38,170 nucleotides of DNA from Phycisphaerales bacterium UBA2421 (GCA_002343075.1 DDRH01000040.1:4232-42401); one strand, 5' to 3'; shown: positions 8,519 to 17,146, numbered from the stretch's first letter. Numbers and translations are program-made. Notes: generated from the letters alone by a model not told the origin.

Positions 8519-9064
8519 TCAGTCGTTGCGACTGTCCCACCGATCCCAGGCGTCGCGCATGGCGTGCTTGGCCTCGTCATACTTCAGGCGCGATTTGGTT
8601 TTGGCTCGTTCCCACCCGCTACGCAAATCTTCGTCTTGAAGGTCGTCGTATCGCGTGGTGGGGTTGTTGGCACGTACTTCGTAGCCATACATGTACGCCG
8701 GTGCGTAGTCGGAATCGAATGAATAGTCGCGGTTGTAGTACGGACGCTTGGTGTACTCGCTGCGCCAGTAAGCTTCTTCCGCGGTGGGGTCGATCGCCTC
8801 GGCGATGCCCTTGCCGGCCAGTCCGCCGAAGACAGCGCCGATCACAGCACCCGTCGCGCCGCCGACGACAGTGCCGACACCCGGCACGACGGAGCCCAGC
8901 GCAGCCCCGGCCACTCCCGCCGCCGCCGCGCCGACGCCTGTGCCAATGGGGTGGCTGCCGGGCGCGCCGGTAATCGGATCAGGATTGGCATCCGGCTGCC
9001 TGACTTCCCTGGTCACCGGTGTGACGGGACGTGCCTGACGATCGTCTTCAATATCTCGTGGCAT
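8519..9064 (-). CDS. glycine-zipper domain protein
   Basis: 181 residues from the ATG whose complement is at 9062-9064, preceded on the minus strand by a clear GGAGG. The frame continues upstream to 9289 but lacks support there. The middle (about residues 37-92) is a long Gly/Ala/Val zipper (GTGVGAAAAGVAGAALGSVV, GGATGAVIGAVFGGLAGKG), able to insert in or associate with membranes. The C-terminus is charged and rich in Tyr, Asp and Arg (YWRSEYTKRPYYNRDYSFDS) and ends in a Trp/Asp/Arg-rich helix. Similar proteins are common in soil bacteria near stress-response genes. The SDR gene transcribed divergently is also of a type linked to stress. The exact function is unknown. Confidence 0.75.
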   Translation of the reverse strand: MPRDIEDDRQARPVTPVTREVRQPDANPDPITGAPGSHPIGTGVGAAAAGVAGAALGSVVPGVGTVVGGATGAVIGAVFGGLAGKGIAEAIDPTAEEAYWRSEYTKRPYYNRDYSFDSDYAPAYMYGYEVRANNPTTRYDDLQDEDLRSGWERAKTKSRLKYDEAKHAMRDAWDRWDSRND

Positions 9065-9105
9065 GGGAACCTCCAAAAGGTTTGCGAACTCTGCGAATTC
9101 ATCCT

Positions 9106-9125
9106 GAAAGCGAACAATCGCTTTC
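9106..9125. promoter_or_regulatory. short inverted repeat in the glycine-zipper / SDR divergent region
   Basis: GAAAGCGA at 9106-9113 and its exact complement at 9118-9125 around the loop ACAA. It lies about 42 bases upstream of the glycine-zipper start codon in the 246-base divergent spacer. It could be an operator or a leader hairpin. I see no clear -35/-10 pair for either gene. Confidence 0.35.
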
Positions 9126-9309
9126 GACATGAGCGAAATCATGCCTGATCGCGCACGCGGCGCGCATCGTGGAGTTGCATCGACCGCGTATCGGGCAATC
9201 ACCCATCGCGCATCGGGCCGTGGAGCAGCATTAAAAGTCGAATCGCGGAATCCCCCCGATGACGAGGCGGCCTGAGCCACCGTATTCATCCCGGCAAGGA
9301 GACAGACTC

Positions 9310-10185
9310 ATGACAAAAGCGCGAAACAGAACCAAGTCAGTAACTGCCAAGGTGAAGCCCAGCCGTCGAAGCGATGCCGAGCACTCGATGCGTCAGCAGC
9401 CAATCTATGCCCGCACCGACTACCGCGGTGCCGACAAGCTGGCTGGCAAAATCGCTATCATAACCGGCGGCGATAGCGGCATCGGGAGGGCCGTGGCCAT
9501 CGCCTTTGCAAATGAGGCGGCCGATGTTGTTGTGCTATATCACGAGAACGATACCGATGCGGATGAGACCAGGGTGTTGGTGGAAGCAACGGGCCGTCGA
9601 TGCCTGACAATAAAAGGCGATATCGGCGATGAGACATTCTGCCAGAATGCGGTGAAGAAGGCCTATGACGTATTCAGGCGCATCGACATTCTGGTTAACA
9701 ACGCCGCAGAACAGCACCCGGTGGAGAAGCCGGAGCAAATCACATCGAAGCAATTGCTAAGGACGTTTCAGACAAATGTATTTGGGATGTTTTTTCTCAC
9801 CAACGCGGCACTACCGCACCTTCGCCGTCAGCCGGGCGCGACGATCATCAATACCGGCTCGGTAGTTGCCTATCGTGGGCATGATATGCTCATTGACTAT
9901 ACATCCACGAAGGGGGCTGTCATCGGCTACACGCGCGCGATGGCGCTGTCGCTCGCGCCAGATATTCGCGTCAACGCAGTCGCCCCCGGCCCTATCTGGA
10001 CTCCATTGATTCCATCGACATTTCCGGATGAAAAGGTCGGCAATTTTGGTGCCGATACGCCCATTGGCCGCGCGGGACAGCCGTTTGAGTGTGCGGGAGC
10101 CTATGTCTTTCTCGCCAGCGCCGATGCCACCTACATCACTGGCCAGGTGATTCACCCCAACGGGGGCGAGGTTGTCAATGCTTAG
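9310..10185 (+). CDS. SDR family oxidoreductase (YghA/YhdF-like)
   Basis: A short-chain dehydrogenase of 291 residues. The start at 9310 is preceded by CAAGGAGA. A basic N-terminal extension of about 45 residues precedes the core, as in the YghA/YdaD general-stress subgroup. The cofactor motif TGGDSGIG is at 52-59, NNAA at 130-133, the catalytic Ser at 184 (NTGSV), and Tyr197 with Lys201 in YTSTK. The C-terminus ends in ITGQVIHPNGGEVVNA, close to the usual GQ-hPxGG pattern. The substrate is unknown; NADP(H)-dependent aldehyde or ketone reduction is the likely chemistry. Its last 11 bases overlap the 3' end of the convergent pseudouridine synthase gene. Confidence 0.9.
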   Translation: MTKARNRTKSVTAKVKPSRRSDAEHSMRQQPIYARTDYRGADKLAGKIAIITGGDSGIGRAVAIAFANEAADVVVLYHENDTDADETRVLVEATGRRCLTIKGDIGDETFCQNAVKKAYDVFRRIDILVNNAAEQHPVEKPEQITSKQLLRTFQTNVFGMFFLTNAALPHLRRQPGATIINTGSVVAYRGHDMLIDYTSTKGAVIGYTRAMALSLAPDIRVNAVAPGPIWTPLIPSTFPDEKVGNFGADTPIGRAGQPFECAGAYVFLASADATYITGQVIHPNGGEVVNA

Positions 10186-11164
10186 CGCGAAATGTGGCCC
10201 CGGACTCTTCACGACGGAGGCGATTGAGCCACTGCTGCAGCTCGGTGGGGAGTGGGGTGGAAAACTTGATGTCGGCACGAGTGATGGGATGGGTAAAGCT
10301 TAACCGGCCCGAATGCAGCGCATGCCGCGGGGCGTTGCTTTGATCGGTGAGCGGTTTACCGTCGGCACCGACCGAGCGATAGATCTTGTCGCCGCAGAGC
10401 GCGTGGCCGATTTCGCTGAGGTGAATGCGAATCTGATGCGTGCGGCCTGTTTCCAGTTTGCATTCGATGATGCTGTATCGATCACCAATGGTTGCGATTG
10501 GAATAATGTGTGTGATGGCGGGCTGGGCATCATCGCGCGTCTCGCCTGATGGCAGGCTGCCGCGCTTTCCGTCGCCGCGGTTGCGGACTAACTGGGTTTT
10601 GATGGTCAGGGGCTTTGTGATCGCGCCAAGGCACACCGCAGTGTAGACACGCTCGACGGCGTGCTTCTTAAACTGGTTGATGAGCAGATGTTCGGCTTCC
10701 GGCGTGCGCGCAAACACCATCAGCCCACTGGTGTCGCGGTCCAGGCGGTGCACCGCTATCACCGCGGGCAGCTTGGGCGGCTTGGCGCGAATGAGCTGCG
10801 GCCCACGACGCACCGGCGGCGGTGCCTCGGTCTTCCAGCCAAGATGCGCCGCGAGGACCCGGGGAAGCAGTTCTTCAAGCGTGGGCGCTTTGTCTTTGCG
10901 ATGCTCCGCCCAATCGCGCTCCTCGGCATGCCGCTGGGTCGTGATGCCAGCAGGCTTTTCGACCACCAGCAGATGCGCATCGCAGTAACGAATCTTCACT
11001 TGAGGAAGCTTCCCCGGCGGCGGATTGCCCGCGGGCTGCGAATGCACCTGCTGGGCCATCGACGCCTTGACGATGAACCGCTTTGCGGAAACGCCCTTCC
11101 CCGAGGAGCGTGGATCGGCTGCGCGTAAGTTCGCGGCGCGTCTGTTGGGAGGTCGGCGGGCCAT
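10175..11164 (-). CDS. RluA-family pseudouridine synthase
   Basis: Isomerises uridine to pseudouridine in rRNA or tRNA. The 329-residue protein starts with a basic, disordered tail of about 50 residues and has no recognisable S4 domain. The catalytic segment HRLDRDTSG is at 139-147, with Asp142 as the nucleophile position. KPAGITTQR (70-78), VYTAVCLG, LETGRTHQIRIHLSEIGHAL and the C-terminal HALHSGRLSFTHP are all typical of RluA/RluD enzymes. A Pro/Lys-rich insertion of about 40 residues lies between the first strand and the active site (about 90-132). The precise RNA target cannot be deduced. It is convergent with the SDR gene and divergent from the nucleotidyltransferase-like gene. Confidence 0.9.
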   Translation of the reverse strand: MARRPPNRRAANLRAADPRSSGKGVSAKRFIVKASMAQQVHSQPAGNPPPGKLPQVKIRYCDAHLLVVEKPAGITTQRHAEERDWAEHRKDKAPTLEELLPRVLAAHLGWKTEAPPPVRRGPQLIRAKPPKLPAVIAVHRLDRDTSGLMVFARTPEAEHLLINQFKKHAVERVYTAVCLGAITKPLTIKTQLVRNRGDGKRGSLPSGETRDDAQPAITHIIPIATIGDRYSIIECKLETGRTHQIRIHLSEIGHALCGDKIYRSVGADGKPLTDQSNAPRHALHSGRLSFTHPITRADIKFSTPLPTELQQWLNRLRREESGATFRAKH

Positions 11165-11232
11165 CGTGAGATAGGTCTATCAAAAAACGCCACGTTGCGC
11201 AACTGCCTTCACCGCGTTTGCTTGTACCTAGC

Positions 11233-11889
11233 ATGCCGGGCCAGGGTGCGGCGCACCCGCAAGACGATACAATCGTTTCTGTGGATTTCGCCGATTTCCA
11301 ACCCGCACTCTTCGCTGCCACGGTCATGAACGCATTTGATCGCCCCTGGTGCATCGCCGGCGGGTGGGCGATCGATCTCTGGCTGGGGCGGCTCACCCGC
11401 GCGCACAGCGGAGTGGTTGTTGCCGTTTTTCGAGACGATCAGATCGCTCTGCGCGACTTTCTGCATAACTGGAACTTCGCGATTCCGGTGCAGCACGACG
11501 GCAAATCGATGCTTCGCGCTCTCCCCAGGGCCGACCGGCAAATGCTCATGCCGCCGGTGCACAGCCTGCACGGTGAAAGTGCGCACAGCCGGCGGGTGAT
11601 GTTTGCGCTGGAAGAGCGGGATAGCGTCGATTGGCTCTACCGGCGAGACCGGCGCATCCGCTGGCCGGTCGACCAGTGGACCGTCCGCGGGGCATTTGGT
11701 GTGCCGGCACTTGCACCGCATCTGGCACTGCTGCTCAAAAGCACCCAGCCGCGCGATCGCGACACGCTCGATTTCCGCTCGGCGCTGCCTCAGCTCGATC
11801 CCGAATTGCGCGCCTGGCTAAGCGACGCCATCACCCTCGCCGCTGCCGGTCATCCGTGGCTCGGGGCAATCACCGCGCCAGGGCGTTAG
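11233..11889 (+). CDS. nucleotidyltransferase-fold protein lacking catalytic aspartates
   Basis: 218 residues from the ATG at 11233; a GTG at 11281 is a plausible later start and the upstream TTG at 11218 is less likely. The segment IAGGWAIDLWLGRLTRAHSG (41-60) matches the aminoglycoside nucleotidyltransferase (AadB/LinB-like) family. In that family the next residues are normally H-x-D-x-D-h-A-h-F. Here they are HSGVVVAVF, with Gly60 and Val62 in place of both metal-binding aspartates, while the following FRDDQ is kept. The later WPVDQWTVRGAFGVPALAPH and LLLKSTQPRDRDTLDF correspond to the family's usual second half (PExxLLxKA...R.KDxxDF). The fold is therefore probable but catalysis is unlikely. 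It is not evidence for drug resistance. Confidence 0.75.
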   Translation: MPGQGAAHPQDDTIVSVDFADFQPALFAATVMNAFDRPWCIAGGWAIDLWLGRLTRAHSGVVVAVFRDDQIALRDFLHNWNFAIPVQHDGKSMLRALPRADRQMLMPPVHSLHGESAHSRRVMFALEERDSVDWLYRRDRRIRWPVDQWTVRGAFGVPALAPHLALLLKSTQPRDRDTLDFRSALPQLDPELRAWLSDAITLAAAGHPWLGAITAPGR

Positions 11890-12002
11890 TTGAACTACTG
11901 CCGCCATTTGGGGGTTATCCTGATGTCGCCCGGTTGCAATACTGATAATCTGACACCTAGCATTTGCTGCGGATCAAGGCAGTATCGATCGACAGGTGTT
12001 GT

Positions 12003-13259
12003 ATGGTTGTTTCAGTTGTACCGTGTCCCCTCAATTGCGGCTCCCGCTTTACAATAGAATCGCTTGAGCCGCGGCGGTTGCTGCATGCAGGGCATCTGCA
12101 CGCCGACGATTTTGAGGCCAATGTCACAGAAACGCCGGTGATTGATGAGCCAGCGAACCGGTTCGGGGGAAACGTCTTCGATGGCGCAAACCAGGCCGCC
12201 GTCGCTGCACCGCTCAATGACGCTGCAGGCTGGACCGACATCGCCCCGCTGCCGGTGCCGAGAATCGAGGCGCAAGCGGAAAGTAAAGGTGGACGGCTGT
12301 ATGTGTTGGGCGGGTTTGCCGATGACGACCTGCAGGCAACCAATCGCGTCGATATGTACGACCCGCAGGAGGACCGGTGGACGCGCGTGTCGCGGATGCC
12401 CGTTGCGGTGACCCACGCGCCGACAGTTGTTGATGGCAACAACATCATTCTCATCGGCGGGTATGTCGGTGCGTGGCCAGGCACAGCGACGCGCGATGTG
12501 TGGATGTTCAACACCCACAACAAACGGTGGGCCAGCCTTCCCCCGCTGCCCCAGGCGCGCGCCGGCGGGGGTGCGGGAATTGTCGGCACCAAGCTCTATT
12601 ACTACGGCGGGTCAAGCGGCAGTGCGGGTGGTGGCGAGACCGACCATGCCAACACGTGGTTTCTCGATCTGGCCAACCAGGATCTCGGCTGGAATCGCAG
12701 GGCGAGCCTTCCTGTCCCGCGCAACCACATCGGCTATGCTTCGCTGGGAGGCAAACTGTACGCCATCGGCGGGCAGCTGCTGGATTTTGCCAGCACAGGC
12801 AACCAAACAGCGGTGCATTCGTATAACCCAAAGAACAATCGATGGTCGGAAATCGCGCCGCTGCCGATCCCGCTGGGCCACATCCACACCAGCACGATTA
12901 TCGACAGCGGAAACATCGTTGTTGCCGGTGGCCTGACCGAAGGCCGGCAATCCGTCTCCGCGGTTTATGTCTTCTATCCGCAGGATAATGCCTGGGTGTT
13001 GCGCGGTGAATTGCCCTCCCCTCGGAACAGCACCAACGTGATGATCGCCGATGGCACCATTTACATCGCCGGTGGAGGGCCGGGCGTGAACCCGGAATCC
13101 AGTGCCATCAAACAGCCGTGGAACCCGCCACCCCGGGCTGCCGACGTGCCGCGTGTCGCGGCCGGCAGTCGCTCTTTCGATGGCATTTTTGACGATCCAG
13201 ACTTTGCGATCGTCGCACCGGGACAACTCGCGTCGGTCGACATTCTGGCCCGCTTTTAG
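12003..13259 (+). CDS. secreted kelch-repeat protein with LEPR-XLL signal
   Basis: 418 residues from the ATG at 12003; the TTG at 11964 is a weaker alternative. The N-terminus carries IESLEPRRLLHAG, a canonical LEPR-XLL motif (Leu22-Glu-Pro-Arg), found at the start of large exported planctomycete proteins. Six kelch repeats follow (about 72-365), each with the GG pair and spaced Tyr/Trp, for example RLYVLGGF, NIILIGGYV, KLYYYGGS, KLYAIGGQ, NIVVAGGL and TIYIAGGG. Six repeats predict a closed six-bladed propeller. The last 50 residues are unrelated to kelch. It is paralogous to the gene at 13410 and probably arose by tandem duplication. A binding or structural role is inferred; galactose-oxidase-like catalysis is not supported, since the copper-ligand region was not seen. 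Confidence 0.85.
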   Translation: MVVSVVPCPLNCGSRFTIESLEPRRLLHAGHLHADDFEANVTETPVIDEPANRFGGNVFDGANQAAVAAPLNDAAGWTDIAPLPVPRIEAQAESKGGRLYVLGGFADDDLQATNRVDMYDPQEDRWTRVSRMPVAVTHAPTVVDGNNIILIGGYVGAWPGTATRDVWMFNTHNKRWASLPPLPQARAGGGAGIVGTKLYYYGGSSGSAGGGETDHANTWFLDLANQDLGWNRRASLPVPRNHIGYASLGGKLYAIGGQLLDFASTGNQTAVHSYNPKNNRWSEIAPLPIPLGHIHTSTIIDSGNIVVAGGLTEGRQSVSAVYVFYPQDNAWVLRGELPSPRNSTNVMIADGTIYIAGGGPGVNPESSAIKQPWNPPPRAADVPRVAAGSRSFDGIFDDPDFAIVAPGQLASVDILARF

Positions 13260-13370
13260 CTACGGGCGTGGTTCAATCCGGGTCGCCATCTGCTCGAAAC
13301 GCGCAATCGGAACAAAGCGCGCAATTACTCCCGTTGGTGTTGTTTGCTGGGCGAGGGGGGCTGATTATGG

Positions 13371-13400
13371 TTGAATCGGACCCGATGAGCGTTGTATAGT
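13371..13400 (+). promoter_or_regulatory. sigma-70-like promoter of the second kelch gene
   Basis: TTGAAT at 13371-13376 and TATAGT at 13395-13400 are separated by 18 bases. Transcription would start near 13406-13408, only a few bases before the ATG at 13410. With no Shine-Dalgarno sequence visible, the mRNA would be nearly leaderless. Confidence 0.45.
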
Positions 13401-13409
13401 GATTCCATC

Positions 13410-15020
13410 ATGTCCGGGCAGCACTGCGCAAAAACTCAGAAGTTAGAGCTAGATCGGCGGGCAAATCCACCCTCAAGGCCCGCTGTGATGATTGAGGCTG
13501 TCGAGCCACGGTTGCACCTGCACGCCGGACACGCCTTCCATGCCGCAGTCAGTTTTCAGCCAACCGGGGTCGCCTTGGTGCAGGATTTTGTGCCCGACAC
13601 TGGCCAGACATTTGCCCTGCGCACCGACGGTCTGGTCTACGGCTGGGACGCCAACAACAGCCAGAACGCGCGTAAGCGGTCATCGAGCGCATCGCTCAAC
13701 CTCGCGTATGACACGTTCAACCACATGCAATTGGGCGGCTCGCGAAAGTGGGAGCTTTCGGTGCCCAATGGCCGCTATGACGTGCGCGTTGTCGCGGGCG
13801 ATGCAAGCTATTTTGACAGCGTCTACAAGATCAATGTCGAGGGCACGCTGGTAGTCAACGGCACACCCAATTCGAGCAAGCGGTGGGTGGAAGGCACGAG
13901 CAAAATCACAGTGACCGATGGTCGTCTCACCGTCACCAATGCAGCGGGGTCGGTGAACAACAAAATCAGTTTTATCCGCGTCGCGCTGGACGAAACCGCG
14001 CCCGCGCAACCAGAACCGCCCCCGCCGGCGACCTCGGGCTGGAGTGCGATCGCTTCCCTTCCACTGGCGCGCACCGAAGCGATGAATGTGTCTAAGAATG
14101 GCATGCTATATGTTTTCGGCGGCTTCTTTGATAACAAGTGGGATGCGACCAAGCGCGTCGATGTGTACAACTCCTCGTCAAATTCCTGGTCGCGACTGCC
14201 GGATATGCCTGTAGCGATCACGCACGCGGCCACCGTCATGAACGGTGACAACGCCATTCTGGTCGGCGGGTATGCCGGCAATCACCCCGGGCCGGCTACG
14301 AGCGATGTCTGGAACTACAACACTCAGACGCGCGTCTGGAGCAAGTTGCCAAGCCTTCCGGACGCCAGAGGGGCCGGTGGCGCAGGCATCGTCGGTTCGC
14401 AGCTCATCTTCTTCGGAGGGGCAAAACGTCTCTCTAACAATACTTCGGAAACTGATTTCTCCAACACATGGTCGCTTGATCTGAACAACACGTCGGCAGG
14501 ATGGAAAGCTAAAGCGGCGCTTCCCAATCCCCGTAACCATCTCGGCTACGCAACCACCGGCGGGAAGATTTATGCCATCGGCGGGCAGTACCGCGACCGC
14601 GAGACCAGCGCCAACCAGACTTCCGTGCATGTGTACGATCCGACGGGCAATAAGTGGTCGTCGGTGGCATCACTGCCGATGGCTCTCGGGCATATCCAGC
14701 CGACCGTAAACCCAGCCAATGGCACGATCGTCGTCGGCGGCGGGGTGACCAACGGATTTACCAACACCAATCGCATCCACGTCTTTAGCCCGTCTCAAAA
14801 TCGCTGGACCGTCGCGGGCACACTTCCCGCGCCGCGCAAGAGCATCAGCCTGGCTTTCCATGGCAACACGCTCATCTTCGCCGGCGGTGGAAACAACCTT
14901 GCGCTCGCCACCGGCTTCAAGACCACCTGGTCAACCGCGGCGCGGGTGCTCCCCGCGGGGGATCCTACGCCACGCGATCCGCTTTTCAGCAGCACTGAAC
15001 TCGCACAGGTCGTCTTGTAA
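13410..15020 (+). CDS. secreted malectin-like plus kelch protein
   Basis: 536 residues from the ATG at 13410. The N-terminal IEAVEPRLHLHAGHAFHA is a degenerate LEPR-XLL signal (Val31-Glu-Pro-Arg-Leu-His-Leu) and aligns with the IESLEPRRLLHAGHLHA of the upstream paralogue. A malectin/carbohydrate-binding-like domain follows (about 45-200), with VSFQPTGV, YGWDANNSQN, YDTFNHMQ, WELSVPNGRYDVRVVAGD and FIRVALDE. After a Pro-rich linker come six kelch repeats (MLYVFGGF, NAILVGGYAG, QLIFFGGAK, KIYAIGGQY, TIVVGGGVT, TLIFAGGG). The extra domain is the main difference from the gene at 12003. It is probably extracellular; sugar binding is inferred from the malectin-like fold. Confidence 0.85.
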   Translation: MSGQHCAKTQKLELDRRANPPSRPAVMIEAVEPRLHLHAGHAFHAAVSFQPTGVALVQDFVPDTGQTFALRTDGLVYGWDANNSQNARKRSSSASLNLAYDTFNHMQLGGSRKWELSVPNGRYDVRVVAGDASYFDSVYKINVEGTLVVNGTPNSSKRWVEGTSKITVTDGRLTVTNAAGSVNNKISFIRVALDETAPAQPEPPPPATSGWSAIASLPLARTEAMNVSKNGMLYVFGGFFDNKWDATKRVDVYNSSSNSWSRLPDMPVAITHAATVMNGDNAILVGGYAGNHPGPATSDVWNYNTQTRVWSKLPSLPDARGAGGAGIVGSQLIFFGGAKRLSNNTSETDFSNTWSLDLNNTSAGWKAKAALPNPRNHLGYATTGGKIYAIGGQYRDRETSANQTSVHVYDPTGNKWSSVASLPMALGHIQPTVNPANGTIVVGGGVTNGFTNTNRIHVFSPSQNRWTVAGTLPAPRKSISLAFHGNTLIFAGGGNNLALATGFKTTWSTAARVLPAGDPTPRDPLFSSTELAQVVL

Positions 15021-15095
15021 GTCGCGCCGCCCCCCCGCATGATGGCCTCGCGCGGTGTCCATTGCGACGCTTCCCGCAGAGGATTGTTCCGAGTC

Positions 15096-15899
15096 ATGCC
15101 ATTCGATTTTTCACCCTATCGCGCGGCGCTGCTTGATCTTGATGGCACGCTGGCGCACGACGACCACGCCCTGCCCGGCGCCGCTGCGCTGGTGCGCCGG
15201 TTGCAGGCCATGGGGCTGATCGTCGGGGTTATCAGCAATTCTGGCGCAGGACCACTCCGCACGCAGATGCGGCTGCACGGCATGGCCATCGACATTGACG
15301 CCGCCAACATCTTTACCGCCGCGGCGCACACTGCAGAACATATTCTCCGCCACTTTTCACGCGACGCGCTCGCCCGCCGGCCGCGCGTGTTCAACCTGAG
15401 CACCCACGCCGTCCATGATATGCTCAATGATCAGGTCGATTGGGTGCAGACCGGCGGCGAACCTTGCGACGTCGTTACTGTCGCCTCGCCCACTTCGCAG
15501 CACTACAGCCCCGATCGCGCCCGGGTGGCGCTGCAGTTGGCGCGCGCCGGCGCAGCGATTGTGGGTCTGTGCGCCGACCGGCTCTTCCCCAGCCGCCGGG
15601 GAATGGAGTTTGGCAGCGGGGCCGCCACCCAAATGCTCGCCTACGCGGCTGGGGTCACCCCGACTTTTTGCGGCAAGCCGCAGCCGGAATTCTTTACCGA
15701 TTTTTGCAAGCATTTGGGGGTTGATACGAATGAATGCGTGCTGATCGGCGACAACCTCGAAGCCGATATCGCCGGCGGAATGAATGTCGGCATGACGGCG
15801 GTGCTCACGCTCACCGGCGTTTCGCGCCGCAAAGACATCATACTGACCCCCGAGCACCGCAGGCCGGCAGCGGTTGTGGACGACCTGACGCAGCTTTGA
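15096..15899 (+). CDS. HAD-superfamily phosphatase, NagD/IIA type
   Basis: 267 residues from the ATG at 15096, with AGAGGA upstream; the ATG at 15039 lies in an unrelated extension. Motif I is LLDLDGTL (Asp14 and Asp16), motif II region is VISNSGAG, and motif IV is IGDNLEADIAGG. The cap segment includes FNLSTHAVHDML and SPTSQHYSPDRARVAL. C-terminal FCGKPQPEFFTDFCKHLGV carries the conserved Lys-Pro of the IIA subgroup. This subgroup contains NagD and p-nitrophenylphosphatase-like sugar or nucleotide phosphatases, so phosphate monoester hydrolysis in the cytoplasm is expected. The physiological substrate is unknown. Confidence 0.85.
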   Translation: MPFDFSPYRAALLDLDGTLAHDDHALPGAAALVRRLQAMGLIVGVISNSGAGPLRTQMRLHGMAIDIDAANIFTAAAHTAEHILRHFSRDALARRPRVFNLSTHAVHDMLNDQVDWVQTGGEPCDVVTVASPTSQHYSPDRARVALQLARAGAAIVGLCADRLFPSRRGMEFGSGAATQMLAYAAGVTPTFCGKPQPEFFTDFCKHLGVDTNECVLIGDNLEADIAGGMNVGMTAVLTLTGVSRRKDIILTPEHRRPAAVVDDLTQL

Positions 15900-16037
15900 A
15901 GTGCCATTGGGAGGCCGCAATGTGTGAATCTGTATCGCGTCAGAGTGACAAAACCGCCGATCGCGCCGCCTGCGGGCAAGCGGTTTCGTCAATTCAATCC
16001 AGACCGGATATGATTCCTGGTATCGGAGGCAACGCAT

Positions 16038-17141
16038 ATGAGTCTTTGGAACAAACTTACTGGCGAACTGGTCGACATTGTCGAATGGCTCGATAGCTCG
16101 CGCGACACCATGGTCTGGCGGTTTCCCCGCTATCAGAACGAAATCAAGAATGGCGCCAAGCTCGTCGTCCGCGAGAGCCAGGCGGCGGCGTTTATCAACG
16201 AGGGCGCGGTGGCGGACATCTTCGAGTTTCCCGGTACCTACACTCTGGAGACGCAAAACCTCCCGATTCTCAGCACGCTGCGCGGGTGGAAGTACGGATT
16301 TAATTCCCCGTTCAAAGCCGAGGTGTACTTCGTCAACATGCGCACGTTCACCGACAGGAAATGGGGCACAAAGAACCCGATCATGATGCGCGACGCCGAG
16401 TTTGGCCCGGTGCGTTTGCGCGCGTTCGGCACCTTTGCTGTTCGGGTGATTCAGATCGGCACGTTCTTGAAGAATGTCGTCGGAACCAATCACCGTTTCA
16501 GCATTGAAGAAATCGGTGAGCAACTGCGCGATCTCATGGTCGCCCGTTTCGCCGACGCCGCCGCCGAGAGCAAGATTCCGGTGCTGGATATGGCCGCGAA
16601 CCAGGATGAACTCGGCAAGGTGCTGCTCAACCGGATCAACCCCGATTTTGCGCAATACGGGCTTGAGGTGACGCAGTTGGTGGTTGAAAACATCAGTCTC
16701 CCAGCCGAAGTGGAGCAGGCGCTGGATAAGCGGACGAGCATGGGTGTGCTGGGCGACCTGAACAAGTACATGCAGTATCAAAGCGCCGAAGCGATTCGGG
16801 AAGCAGCGAAGAACCCGGGCGGTATCGCCGGAATCGGCGCGGGAATGGGTGCCGGAATGGCTATGGCCAACCAGATGGGTAATGCGATGCAGAGGCCCAC
16901 TGGCGCAGCGCAGGAAGGCGCACCACCGCCGCTCCCCGCGGGGGCTGTTCAGTTTTATGCCGCGATCGATAACCAGCAGACAGGACCGTTTGAGCTGAGC
17001 GCGATTCAATCACAGATCGCCGCAGGGCGGATTATGCGCGCGACATTGGTCTGGAAACACGGCATGACCAACTGGGCCGCCGCAGAGTCAATAAGCGAGC
17101 TTGCAGCCCTTTTCGGCCCCCCGCCGCTGCCGGGGGAATAA
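16038..17141 (+). CDS. SPFH-domain protein with C-terminal GYF_2 domain (YdjI-like)
   Basis: 367 residues; start at 16038 preceded by CGGAGGCA. Residues about 20-240 form an SPFH/virion-core-like domain of the YdjI type (ALVVRESQAAAFINEGAVAD-like region, VYFVNMRTFTDRKWGTKNP, VRLRAFGTFAVRV). A Gly/Met-rich stretch (GIGAGMGAGMAMANQMGNAM) follows near 275-295. The C-terminus has a GYF_2 domain (about 305-360: FYAAIDNQQTGPFELSAIQS, LVWKHGMTNWAAAE). It has no N-terminal membrane segment, so it probably forms assemblies on the membrane through partners. The next gene encodes a zinc-ribbon membrane protein, matching the ydjG/ydjI pairing known in Bacillus, where these genes belong to an envelope-stress cluster with a PspA relative. 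No PspA gene is in this window. Confidence 0.88.
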   Translation: MSLWNKLTGELVDIVEWLDSSRDTMVWRFPRYQNEIKNGAKLVVRESQAAAFINEGAVADIFEFPGTYTLETQNLPILSTLRGWKYGFNSPFKAEVYFVNMRTFTDRKWGTKNPIMMRDAEFGPVRLRAFGTFAVRVIQIGTFLKNVVGTNHRFSIEEIGEQLRDLMVARFADAAAESKIPVLDMAANQDELGKVLLNRINPDFAQYGLEVTQLVVENISLPAEVEQALDKRTSMGVLGDLNKYMQYQSAEAIREAAKNPGGIAGIGAGMGAGMAMANQMGNAMQRPTGAAQEGAPPPLPAGAVQFYAAIDNQQTGPFELSAIQSQIAAGRIMRATLVWKHGMTNWAAAESISELAALFGPPPLPGE

Positions 17142-17146
17142 AGGTG

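Noticed and set aside
11233..11889. An aminoglycoside resistance enzyme
   Set aside because: Both catalytic aspartates are replaced, so resistance should not be claimed.
12003..15020. Galactose oxidase activity for the kelch proteins
   Set aside because: Kelch repeats alone do not show this, and I did not see the copper-ligand Tyr/Cys arrangement.
15921..16060. A possible small protein upstream of the SPFH gene
   Set aside because: It overlaps the SPFH start and ribosome binding site and has no recognisable features.
15357..17009. A 550-codon open frame on the minus strand
   Set aside because: It is antisense to the HAD and SPFH genes, both of which have complete motifs; its translation is rich in His and Arg with no domain.
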